From Muricea muricata (Eukaryota; Cnidaria; Anthozoa; Malacalcyonacea; Plexauridae), in assembly GCA_963855995.1 (NCBI GenBank), contig OY979730.1:10021300-10085299 (forward strand): a stretch of 64,000 bases of DNA, given 5' to 3'. Under the pieces are notes generated by a model. That model saw nothing but the letters and a program-made list of their open reading frames with translations. It did not search any database and had not been told where the DNA came from. Positions 1 to 10,956 of the stretch are shown here, one piece after another. Within the stretch, counting starts at the first letter, position 1. Each line of letters begins with the position of its first letter. The position numbers were made by a program, and so were the translations under genes.

Positions 1-3000
1 GATTTTACCCATTTGGCCTACCAATGGCTCTTTGTATGTGCTACTAGTCTTTATTCAGAACCTTTGCATTTTGCATCGAAATCAGTTGAAAATTTTCACA
101 AATCACTGTCCTGTTGGTCTCTTAAGAATAAACTAAGTTTGGACACTTCTCCTTTTATTTGGAAAGGCTTATTGGGAGATACCTCTTGTTGTAACTTTTC
201 TCCTCATGGGTAATTGATAGATAATTGTACCTGAAATTTTGAAAATGCCCAATTTGTGATGAAATTCATTGAAACTTGACTGAAATGTGCAGAGGACGCA
301 TTGTTTGTGAAAGAACTTAGTTCGGAGTTCTATAATTGCATTATAGTTATGTTTCAGCTTGGTCGTGATTTTACCCGTTTGGCCTACCAATGGGTCTTTG
401 TATATGGTACTAGTCTTTATTCAGAACCGTTGCATTTTGCATCGAAATCAGTTGAAATTTTCCACGCATCACTGTACCGCTGGTCTCTTAAGAATAAACT
501 AACTTTGGACACTTCTATTTTAATTTGGAAAGCCTTATTGGGAGATACCTCTTGTTGTAACTTTTCTCCTCATTGGTAATTGTTACATAATTGTACGTTA
601 AATTTTGAAAATGCGCAATTTGTGATGGAATTCATTGAAACGTGGTGGAAATGTCATGATGACGCATTGTTTGTGAAAAAACTTAGTTCGGAGTTCTAGA
701 AATCTACTATAGTTATGTTTCAGCTTGGCCATGGTTTTACCCATTTGGCCTACCAATGGCTCTTTGTATGTGGTACCAGTCTTTATTCAGAACATTTGCA
801 TTTTGCATCGAAATCAGTTGAAAATTTCCACGAATCACTGTCCCGCTGGTCTCTTAAGAATAAACTAGCTTCCGACACTTCTCCTTTCATTTGGAAAAGC
901 TTATTGGGAGATACCCCTTGTTGCAACTTTTCTACTCATTGGTAATTGTTACATAATTGTACCTGAAATTTTTAAAATGCCCAATTTGTGATGGAATGCA
1001 TTGAAACTTGGTGGAAATGTCCAGATGACGCATTGTTTGTGAAAGAACTTAGTTCGGAGTTCTATAAATGCATTGTAGTTATGTTTCAGCTTGGCTGTGA
1101 TTTTACCCATTTGCCTACCAATGGCTGTTTGTATGTGCTACTAGTCTTTATTGAGAATCGTTGCATTTTGCATCAAAATCAGTTGAAATTTTCCACGCAT
1201 CACTGTACCGCTGGTCTCTTAAGAATAAACTAACTTCCGACACTTCTCCTTTCATTTGGAAAAGCTTATTGGGAGATACCCCTTGTTGTAACTTTTCTCC
1301 TCATTGGTAATTGTTACATAATTGTACCTGAAATTTTTAAAATGCCTAATTTGTGATGGAATTCATTGAAACTTTGTGGAAATATCAAGATGACGCATTG
1401 TTTGTGAAAGAACTTAGTTCGGAGTTCTAGAAATGCATTATAGTTATGTTTCAGCTTTGCCACGATTTTACCCATTTGGCCTACCAATGGCTCTTTGTAT
1501 GTGCTACTAGTCTTTATTCAGAACCTTTGCATTTTGCGTCGAAATCAGTTGAAAATTTCCACGAATCACTGTCCTGCTGGTCTCTTAAGAATAAACTAAC
1601 TTTGGACACTTCTCCTTTTATTTGGAAAGGCTTATTGGGAGATACCTCTTGTTGTAAGTTTTCTCCTCATTGGTAATTGATAGATAATTGTACCTGAAAT
1701 TTTGAAAATGCGCAATTTGTGATGAAATTCATTGAAACTTGACTGAAATGTGCAGAGGACGCATTTTTTGTGAAAAAACTTAGTTCGGAGTTCTAGACAT
1801 GCATTATAGTTATGTTTCAGCTTGGCCATGGTTTTACCCATTTGGCCTACCAATGGCTCTTTGTATGTGGTACCAGTCTTTATTCAGAACCTTTTCATTT
1901 TGCATCGAAATCAGTTGAAATTTTCCACGCATCACTGTAGCGCTGGTCTTTTAAGAATAAACTAACTTTGGACTTGTCTCTTTGCATTTGGAAAAGCTTA
2001 TTGGGAGATACCCCTTGTTGTAACTTTTCTCCTCATTGGTAATTGTTAGATAATTGTACCTGAAATTTTAAAAATGCGCAATTTGTGATGGAATTCATTG
2101 AGACTTTGTGGAAATTTCTAGATAACGCATTGTTTGTGAAAAAACTTAGTTCGGAGTTCTAGACATGCATTATAGTTATGTTTCAGCTTGGCCATGGTTT
2201 TACCCATTTGGCCTACCAATGGCTCTTTGTATGTGGTACCAGTCTTTATTCAGAACCTTTTCATTTTGCATCGAAATCAGTTGAAATTTTCCACGCATCA
2301 CTGTAGCGCTGGTCTTTTAAGAATAAACTAACTTTGGACTTGTCTCTTTGCATTTGGAAAAGCTTATTGGGAGATACCCCTTGTTGTAACTTTTCTCCTC
2401 ATTGGTAATTGTTAGATAATTGTACCTGAAATTTTAAAAATGCGCAATTTGTGATGGAATTCATTGAGACTTTGTGGAAATTTCTAGATAACGCATTGTT
2501 TGTGAAAAAACTTAGTTCGGAGTTCTAGACATGCATTATAGTTATGTTTCAGCTTGGCCATGGTTTTACCCATTTGGCCTACCAATGGCTCTTTGTATGT
2601 GGTACCAGTCTTTATTCAGAACCTTTTCATTTTGCATCGAAATCAGTTGAAATTTTCCACGCATCACTGTAGCGCTGGTCTTTTAAGAATAAACTAACTT
2701 TGGACTTGTCTCATTGCATTTGGAAAAGCTTATTGGGAGATACCCCTTGTTGTAACTTTTCTCCTCATTGGTAATTGTTAGATAATTGTACCTGAAATTT
2801 TTAAAATGCGCAATTTGTGATGGAAATCATTGAAACTTGGTGGAAATTTCTAGATGACGCATTTTTTGTGAAAGAACTTAGTTCGGAGTTGTATAAATGC
2901 ATTATAGTTATGTTTCATCTTGGCCACGATTTTACCCATTTGGCCTAGCAATGGCTCTTTGTATGTGCTACTAGTCTTTATTCAGAACCGTTGCATTTTG

Positions 3001-4072
3001 CATCGAAATCAGTTTAAATTTTCCACGCGTCACTGTACCGCTGGTCCCTTAAGAATAAAATAACTTTTGACACTTTTCCTTTTATTTGGAAAGGCTTTTT
3101 GGGAGATACCTCTTGTTGTAACTTTTCTCCTCATTGGTAATTGTTAGATATATGTACCATAAATTTTGAAAATGCGCAATTTGTGATGGAATTCATTGAA
3201 ACTTGGTGGAAATGTCCAGATGACGCATTGTTTGTGAAAAAACTTAGTTCGGAGTTCTAGAAATCTATTATAGTTATGTTTCAGCTTGGCCATGGTTTTA
3301 CCCATTTGGCCTACCAATGGCTCTTTGTATGTGGTACCAGTCTTTATTCAGAACCTTTTCATTTTGCATCGAAATCAGTTAAAATTTTCCACGCATCACT
3401 GTACCGCTGATCTCTTAAGAATAAACTAACTTTGGACACTTCTCCTTTCATTTGGAAAAGCTTGTTGGGAGATACCCCTTGTTGTAACTTTTCTCCTCAT
3501 TGGTAATTGTTGGATAAGTGTACCTGAAATTTTGAAAATGCGCAATTTGTGATGGAATTCATTGAAACTTGGCGGAAATGGCCAGATGACGCATTGTTTG
3601 TGAAAAAACTTGGTGCGGAGTTTTAGAAATGCATTATAGTTATGTTTCGGCTTAGATGTGATTTTACCCATTTGGCCTACCAATGGCTCTTTGGATGTGC
3701 TACCAGTCTTTATTCAGAAATTTTGCATTTTTTATCGAAATCAGTTTAAATTTTCCACGCATCACTGTACTGCTTGTCTTTTAAGAATAAACTAACTTTG
3801 GACTTGTCTCCGTGCATTTGGAAAAGCTTATTGTGAGATACCTCTTGTTGTAGCTTTTCTCCTCATTGCTAATTGTTACATAATTGTACCTGAAATTTTG
3901 AAAATGTGCAATCTGTAATGGAATTCATTTAAACTTGTGGAAATGTCCAAATGACGCAATGTTTTTGAAAAAACTTAGTTCGAAGTTCTGGAAATACATT
4001 ATAGTTATGTTTCAGCTTGGTTATGATTTTACCCATTTGGCCTACCAAATGCTCTTTCTATGTGCTACCTAA
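1..4072. repeat. Satellite array, about 366-bp monomer, about 11 copies
   Basis: The block GATTTTACCCATTTGGCC recurs near 1, 366, 732, 1099, 1464, 1830, 2197, 2563, 2929, 3296, 3660 and 4027, giving a period of about 366 bp. The array enters from the left edge and breaks off inside a monomer at about 4072. The monomers starting near 1798, 2164 and 2530 are almost identical (shared variants such as TAGCGCTGGTCTTTT), while the others differ at many sites, so this trio was copied recently. Some monomers keep a roughly 76-codon open frame, but others carry stops or shifts, so I do not call a protein. Confidence 0.95.
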
Positions 4073-4592
4073 TAGCTAAGATTGGAGTAGTGAATGTATG
4101 CTTGAGAGAGTTAGGTGGTGGTGTTGTGTGTTTGGAACTTTTTCCCACTTTGTTACATGGGGCTTAAATATTTAAAGTTTCGAAAGTTTCATATAATCAC
4201 TTGAAACTTGGCAAAAATTATTCAATCAGTCTTGGTAGATTTTTAGCTTCTTTTGCATATTTCACTGCTGCTTCAGAATATTCATGATTTTACGTTTTTG
4301 CTTTTTCAGTCTGTCCCTGTGTAATTGTGTTCATTCAGCATCTTCACATACAGATTATAGTTTTTCCACTTGTTTATATGTGCCTTAAAGAAACTATAAT
4401 TCATTGCCTGAGTCTGCAGATAAAGAAACTATAATTCATTGCGGGAGTAGTGCTTAGGGCTCTGTGAGATTGCTAGTAGTTTCTAAACTTTTTTTAGAAT
4501 TCAAGGTCAAAACTCTGCAAAGGATTGGCTAACGAGGTCATAGGGACGAGGTCATAGGGAATACTCCTAGAGTTTTGGCACGGTTATTTGGT
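4073..4592. other. Unassigned sequence between satellite and MITE
   Basis: No coding signal was recognised. A short direct repeat (AAAGAAACTATAATTCATTG) occurs near 4387 and 4424. Confidence 0.4.
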
Positions 4593-4795
4593 CAGTGGCG
4601 GATCTAGCGTAAGTCAAAATAAATTACCACAGCTCATTCTAGGATTTATTAGCATTTTAAAATACCTTCAAAGAAACTTCATTTTTTAGATTTTATTCTT
4701 TTGAAATTCATAACCTATGACATTGTTATAAAGTTATTTTGAATTTAAAATTGACCTGCTATAATTTATTTTGACTTACTTTGGATCCGCCACTG
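4593..4795 (+). mobile_element. hAT-like MITE, copy 1
   Basis: A 203-bp element begins CAGTGGCGGATCTAGCG and ends in the inverted match TTTGGATCCGCCACTG, with about 30 bp of terminal inverted repeat that includes AAGTCAAAATAAATTA. It is flanked by an 8-bp near-duplication (TATTTGGT on the left, AATTTGGT on the right). CAGTGGCG termini with 8-bp target duplications are typical of non-autonomous hAT elements. No coding content. Confidence 0.8.
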
Positions 4796-5493
4796 AATTT
4801 GGTTATTTTTTTCGCATGTGTTAGACTAAATTGTGTTAAATCGTTTTTTTGCAGGCGCACAAGCTGTATGTAGACGGTTGCTATTGACGAGTGGAAATAT
4901 ACCCGCTATCAGGCGAGTTTGATTTGCAGAATTAAATTTTATCGTCTGCTAATTAGAAATTAGAATATTAAATAATTCAACACAAGTCTTCACGTGTGGT
5001 ATTTCAGGGGAGTTTTAAAATATGATAGTAAAAAATGCCAAAGCGTGCAAACATGTGTTAAAAACATTCTCTACTTGCTTTATAACAATGTTGTACTGGC
5101 TTTCCATGAGATGAAAACCTGTTTTGCTTGGTCCCGAGACAAATTCAACTACGTTGAATATAGTCTAACATCTCTGTCGGAAAAACTCTTTTGTGTTTGG
5201 ACGTCGAGACGTCACGTGATGTCATCCTGAGAAAGGAAGTTACAATCTGTCACAAATACTGCTATGGTCTGGAATTTCAGATAAAGAATAAAAACCTGCA
5301 TGTGCTCATATTTATTTTGCCTGCTAGTGATATAATCACAAATCCAGACCCTTTCAACAAAAGTATAACACTGTTCGAAACTTTATATTGCTTGTCATTT
5401 AAATTCGAAGTTTGAAAAGATTAGACAGTGATCAGTTTTATCAAATCTTAGATCATTTTAAGAAAGATCGAGCAGGTGATAAGCGTGGTGTAG
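4796..5493. other. Unassigned intergenic sequence
   Basis: Contains two open frames of about 75 codons (4994-5230, 5191-5415) without recognisable domains or splice support. I see no gene here. Confidence 0.35.
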
Positions 5494-5695
5494 CAGTGGC
5501 GGATCCAGGGTAAGTCAAAATAAATTATAGCAGCCAATTTTAAATTCAAAATAACTTTATAACAATGTCATAGGTTATGAATGTCAAAAGAATAAAATCT
5601 AACCAATGAAGTTGCTTTGAAGGTATTTTAAAATGTAAATATATCCTAGTATGAGCTGTGGTAATTTATTTTGACTTACGCTAGATCCGCCACTA
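5494..5695 (-). mobile_element. hAT-like MITE, copy 2 (inverted)
   Basis: This is the same family as 4593-4795 in the opposite orientation, about 900 bp away. It begins CAGTGGCGGATCC and ends CTAGATCCGCCACTA. No target duplication is visible; the right flank is immediately an (AT)n array, which may have overgrown it. Confidence 0.75.
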
Positions 5696-5696
5696 A

Positions 5697-5953
<257 letters not shown>

Positions 5954-5989
5954 GTACATGTGTTTATGTATATTTGTGTATATGTATAT

Positions 5990-6075
5990 GTATAGTATCT
6001 ATGAAATAGGTACCCCGTATTGGGACTTGAGCCCTGTAGGGAATACCTGTCAAGATTGTAAATAAATAAACAAAT
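5990..6075 (+). mobile_element. Possible LINE 3' tail
   Basis: The segment TGGGACTTGAGCCCTGTAGG followed by TGTAAATAAATAAAC resembles 3' ends of CR1/L2-type LINEs, which stop in short A-rich microsatellite tails. Only the tail is present. Confidence 0.3.
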
Positions 6076-7854
6076 TTTTGAAAGTTTGATGAAATTGCTC
6101 AAAACTAGGAAAAAATGATCAAATCACTCAACATAGATGAAAAAACTCAGTTTGCAGTCTGCAGCACGTATCTTTGTTCTGTTAAACACCTCAAAAATGG
6201 AGGCGGGAATGTACTGCTTAAATGGGAGGGGGGTCGTTGAATTTATGCTTGACCTCATGTTGTTGGCGCCTGGTATAATCAAAACAAATATTAGAGAAAT
6301 AAAAATAGTGCTGTATTTCGTTGCTCCAGTAAGCCTCCATTGTTAGGCTAATAAGCTTTTAAAATAAAAAAATGATGACCCTGCTTAGGTTTCCTCGCCT
6401 TCTGCCCCACTGTAAATATCTGACAAATTCCTTAGCGGTAGCGCAAGATATATGGAACCTCGTTCGCATCAACCCAAAAAGACCGTCGGGACGAAGTTGC
6501 ATAAATTAATAACCAAATATCCGGCATCGTGACGTTCGTACGCTCTTCGTCCTGAGGAAATCAAATTCTTGGGTTTCACTAGGGCATTTTGCAGTGAATC
6601 TGAGTGGGGGTCAAGCCAAAATGTATTGATCATAATACTGTACTGGAGTGAACAAATCTCACGAAATTGCACATATTTGCTGCCAAACAAAAGGTCAACA
6701 CATACAGTGTAAAATTATTTTCCTCCAATGACTGTGTATCGATTTGGAGTTGACCCCCAGTGAAATTTATGACGTCACGTGAAACCCAAGATCCCTGCCT
6801 TATCCCCTCCCCCTCAGGAAATGATATATTCCAGGTATTTTTTACACTTCCGGTTTGAATAAATGACGTTATCTCTGCCAACCAAGAACTACGAAGGTGG
6901 GAATACAGCAGCTTTCTAGCTTTCAATTCGATTCGATTCAAACTCGTCAAATTCCTCAGCTTTTACAAAGATCAGTCTATTTCCTGATATAGCTCTATTG
7001 AAGGTAGGACGTGTATTTCTTTGTTACAGATACGTTTTCTAGTGCGTTCATGAAGTCGAAATGGTGTAGTCATTTATTAATTCAAGTGTATAGTCACATG
7101 TTTGTGAGGTAAATGATGTCTTCCCGTACATTTTGTGCTTATTTTATTAGCAGCAGTTGCTCTAGCGTATATGGATGTTAAAAATCGTAATGGAAAGTTA
7201 TAATTTGTGGCTCAAAAATGTACGTTGTCTGAGCATAGCGTTGTGCAAAATTTTGTAGCTGTAGTTGCTCTAGCGTATATGGGTGTTATAAGTCTTAATG
7301 GTGATGATGTTAAAAGTTGATTAGTATGTCTATCAGAAATCATTTTATATCATGTTTAGTACATATTTTAAGGAGTACCACTCGTTTAAACCAGAAGATA
7401 ACACTAATATTATATAAGACTCTTTCACTTTTTTGTTACAATTAAAAAACTTTTGTATACAATATTGTCTGTATGTTTAGTGCTACAGTAATTTGATTTC
7501 ACTATAAAAATTGCAGTAGCCCATAGTACCAGACCATAGTGAAAAGTACAGGATATCTTACGTATGATATTCTGCAATTTGCTCGTATTCTGTCACAGTG
7601 AATTTCCATGAAAGCCGTGCTTAATCCTGGGAATTCAACAATTGTTTATTCCACTCAAAGATTTAAAGCATTTTGAGTAGTTTGTCCGACTTTGAACTAC
7701 TTTTCGATATCGAAATATCCTCATTAAATATCTATAATCAATTGACTGTTGGCTAAATGTTTTTGGACGTTTTGGTAAATGCACAGTTAATCATGACAGC
7801 TGTATTTATGTTGGGTATGAATTTTAGTGAACATCTGTTTCTACTTGAAATTTT
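6076..7854. other. Unassigned; possible syntaxin upstream region
   Basis: Mostly non-repetitive. It contains a TGACGTCACGTGA block at about 6769 (CRE-like plus E-box-like), and a motif GTTGCTCTAGCGTATATGG occurs twice (about 7155 and 7264). The only exon candidate is 6863-6896. Confidence 0.3.
6863..6896 (+). CDS. Candidate first coding exon of the syntaxin-7/12-like gene
   Basis: ATG at 6863 opens an 11-codon segment (MTLSLPTKNYE) that ends in one spare base G before a GTGGGA donor. The next supported exon at 10957 starts with two bases (AT) that complete a split codon, giving Asp and joining to DDLGGGSEYDRL. With this exon the protein would be 249 residues, close to the roughly 260-275 of syntaxin 7/12. 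The donor is weak and the intron would be about 4 kb, so another upstream ATG is quite possible. Confidence 0.25.
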
Positions 7855-8226
7855 GGTCAGTGTAATTGTCAGATTGGACTGAGAATAAAATGCAGACTAA
7901 ATGGTACAAAATGCAGCGTGGGATAAACATGGGATATTTATGTTTTCAGAGCAATGTGATATTGTATATACTGCAAAATATTTGTTCTGTGTTGAAGAAT
8001 TTTGAGAAAATGAAAATCCTGCAGTATGTACAGAGTAATGTAATATTATACATGTATATACTACAGGAAGTTCATTCTCTGTTCTTCAACACAGGATAAG
8101 TATTATGTAGTATGCACAATATTACGTTGCTCTAAAAACATGAATATCCCTTTTGAAGATCCCATCAGTCATTATGTGGTTTAGTCTGCATTTTATTCTC
8201 AGACCGGTCTGCAGATTATAGTGACC
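7855..8226. mobile_element. MITE with long inverted repeats
   Basis: The left end (GGTCAGTGTAATTGTCAGAT...) and the right end read on the minus strand (GGTCACTATAATCTGCAGAC...) align over about 45 bp and share GAGAATAAAATGCAGACTA. The interior is also partly palindromic (TTCTGTGTTGAAGAA near 7983, TTCTTCAACACAG near 8080). No coding capacity. Confidence 0.75.
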
Positions 8227-9006
8227 ACTTAAAATTCTATATGCAAGTTATTTTGTAAGTTCTTTCAGAGAATATTTTTAGAAGTCTGATTTTATGTTTC
8301 TTTTCCACCATTTAATATTTCTGCCATACAATTATTTTGCCTGGCTCTTGTTTGGGAGGTCACTACAGGGTTTACAGCAGCAAATGAAAAATTTCAGCAC
8401 AGTTTCTCATTCAACCCCACCCAACATTTAGTCATGTCTCTGTTATGTGTACTCACCATTGACATATATACATCTAGACTGCTAGCTCGGCTTCAAAAAG
8501 CATTGTCAAGGATGGCCGAAATATGAGAGTGTTTGCTCATGAAGTTAACTGCTGACCAGTATTTTTTGTATGATTTAAGAGGCAGCGATGTCCAAACACT
8601 CTCATATTTGTCAGAGATTTGTCAGCCTTCGTGATTTTCAATTGATGATGCAAAATTCAAGCAAAAATATCTTGAGCAGGCAGTCCAAATCTATTCATGT
8701 CAATGGTACCAGCCCAAATACATAGTCTAGGATTTTGTCTTTCACCTAGTTTCTGTTCATCACTATTAGTCACAGTCGCACAAAAAAAAGCCGTGCTAAA
8801 AACTCTTGGGCATCTGCTGTTGAGTGTCTTGCTTTCAAGTATGCTTGCCATGTAAAGTTGTACATACATGATGTGTATTTGGATTATAGATTCAAGATCA
8901 TTGAAATGTCTCGTGGCGATTTTGGTACTCGAGGAACAAGAGCTAATAGTAAGACCAATTAACATGCATACTGTATTGTAAATTTTTAATGAGACTCTGC
9001 CATTAT
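8227..9006. other. Unassigned intergenic sequence
   Basis: No gene, RNA or repeat recognised. A 102-codon open frame on the minus strand (8657-8965) has no recognisable domain and no supporting splice signals. Confidence 0.3.
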
Positions 9007-9094
9007 GTTCCTGTTAATATTCCCATATGTTCCTGTTAATATCCCCATATGTTCCTGTTAATATCCCCATATGTTCCTGTTAATATCCCGATAT
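9007..9094 (+). repeat. 22-bp tandem repeat, 4 copies
   Basis: The unit GTTCCTGTTAATATCCCCAT followed by AT is repeated four times with single-base variants. Confidence 0.9.
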
Positions 9095-10524
9095 GTGTGG
9101 CAGCGTTTCACATTTAGGAATCACTATTTTTTCCGGTGGTCCACGAGCTTTTTTAACAAATTCACCATGTCAAAATATGGAATAATGTGACTGCAGAACG
9201 TGCCCAAACTAAGCTAATTATTTTGACTAAGGTTTGCAGAATGAGACTGTGTATACAATTTAATAAAACTGATTTTTGAATGAATCAATTTATCTTCAGC
9301 AGTAATTTATATTTTGGTATAATTTATATTTTGCTGCTAAAGATGATTGGATTGATTCTCAGTTCGCAGTTTTAATTGTTTACAATCTTGTCGTGCACAC
9401 TTAATTTGGAGAAATTTCTATTCTATATTTGCTGAAATTATTGGCAGGCAAAGGCAGGGGTGGAAAATGTATCTGACCACGGTACCATTGGTCCCAGAAA
9501 ATTTCGGGGTTCCCAGAAAATATTTCAAGTTCACATTTTAGGTGAAACAAATTTTGATAAAAAATGGATTTGTACACGAGTTTCCTGACAATATTTTACA
9601 TTGTACTGTACAAGTTTCTGCATCAGTTGAAAGCAGAAAGTTTCTGCAATGTAAGGAGAAAATTTACATGATGAAATTATGTATTGGAAACATCAAGCAA
9701 AATCATCTTAACATCTCTCATATAATTAGACAGGTTGATCATGAGAGATAGAGAGCTAATATAATTGCATAAAACATTTTCGAACAATTATCAAAAATTA
9801 ATTTTATTTGGCTAAATAGCGGCTAAAACAGATTGTTGTTTTTTTTGCACAAGCAATTTCAGTTTGCAGAAATATTTTTATATTGGATCTATGGTCCCAG
9901 AAAGGAAAATATTTTTTCCAACCTTGGGCAAAGGATTGTAGTGTATTCTACTGACTTTTTGAGCAATCCCGTGAGGAATGAGACATACTGGTTATATGAA
10001 ATTCTTTGTGTTTGTTGCCAGACTGTTTTGATTTTGCTCCTCCAGAACATCAATTTTATTCTCCGGGCTCTTTCACCAAGTTCACTCATTGCCCACAGGC
10101 TCTGGGATGTATGGCATGATATGGGAGCGTGCTAGCATGCATGTCAAGCTGTTATGAGTGCAAAATGTGCACTCATAAATAATCTGCAATTGCCTGATGA
10201 GAAGCAATTCATATTAACTAAGGATTGGTACACCAATTGATCAGTGGTGCCCAAAGGAAATGACGCTTGTCATAGCATGCCTATATATTGCAGGTAGCCG
10301 AAAAAAATTGCAGTTAGCCCTGTGTTGCTCAAACTAGCCCACTTTGCTTGAATTAGTCAAACCACACAACACTTATTAGTTGCGACGAAGGATTTCAATT
10401 GGCCTCAGGCACTTACAGGTAGTTCCGCTACCTAGGATTCCAACATTTACAGGCATGTATCATAGTCTTCCAATGTTAAATTCTAAACCTGTCACGCCTG
10501 AGTCTTTGCCAGATGAGATTATGA
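9095..10524. other. Unassigned; probably syntaxin first intron or upstream
   Basis: No exon with convincing splice context and no repeat family recognised. It lies between the first-exon candidate and the supported syntaxin exons. Confidence 0.3.
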
Positions 10525-10926
10525 TTAAGGTGGCTCGATAGTCTAACTCATAGCACATAATACTTCTTTCGCCATAGAATCTTTTACAGTGTGCGTGTAA
10601 AGCTTAGTTTAGTTCATTGCATAGCTCTGCTGTTTGTCTTCATAATTGGAAAAGTTTTGTACTCCTACCATTCGTATGTCCAGAGACATTGTTGTCATAG
10701 GTAAGGTGTGGAGTTTATGCAAATGAACTTATAATTAGAAATGAGTTCCAACAAGAAACGTGATTTCTATGTTCAGGCAAACTTTTAAGAAATTCTTTTT
10801 TAAATACAGCAAACAGTGCTATAGAGCTGTGCAATGAACTAAAATGAAGCTCAGGCATTCACGACAAAACATTTAATCGTAGAGACATAAAATTTCTAAT
10901 GAATTCTGACTATCGAGCCACCTTAA
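10525..10926. mobile_element. MITE with TTAA-type ends
   Basis: TTAAGGTGGCTCGATAGTC at the left is mirrored by GACTATCGAGCCACCTTAA at the right. The TTAA at both edges could be the target duplication of a piggyBac-type element. The element ends 30 bp before a syntaxin exon. A relative lies in the RGS intron at about 38321. Confidence 0.75.
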
Positions 10927-10956
10927 GGTATTTTAAATTTTTTTTGTTAATTTTAG

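Noticed and set aside
1-4072. CRISPR-like array
   Set aside because: Long tandem monomers without spacers, in eukaryotic sequence: a satellite.
10195-10240. Another hammerhead core (CTGATGAG near 10196)
   Set aside because: No GAAA at the right distance and no pairing stems.
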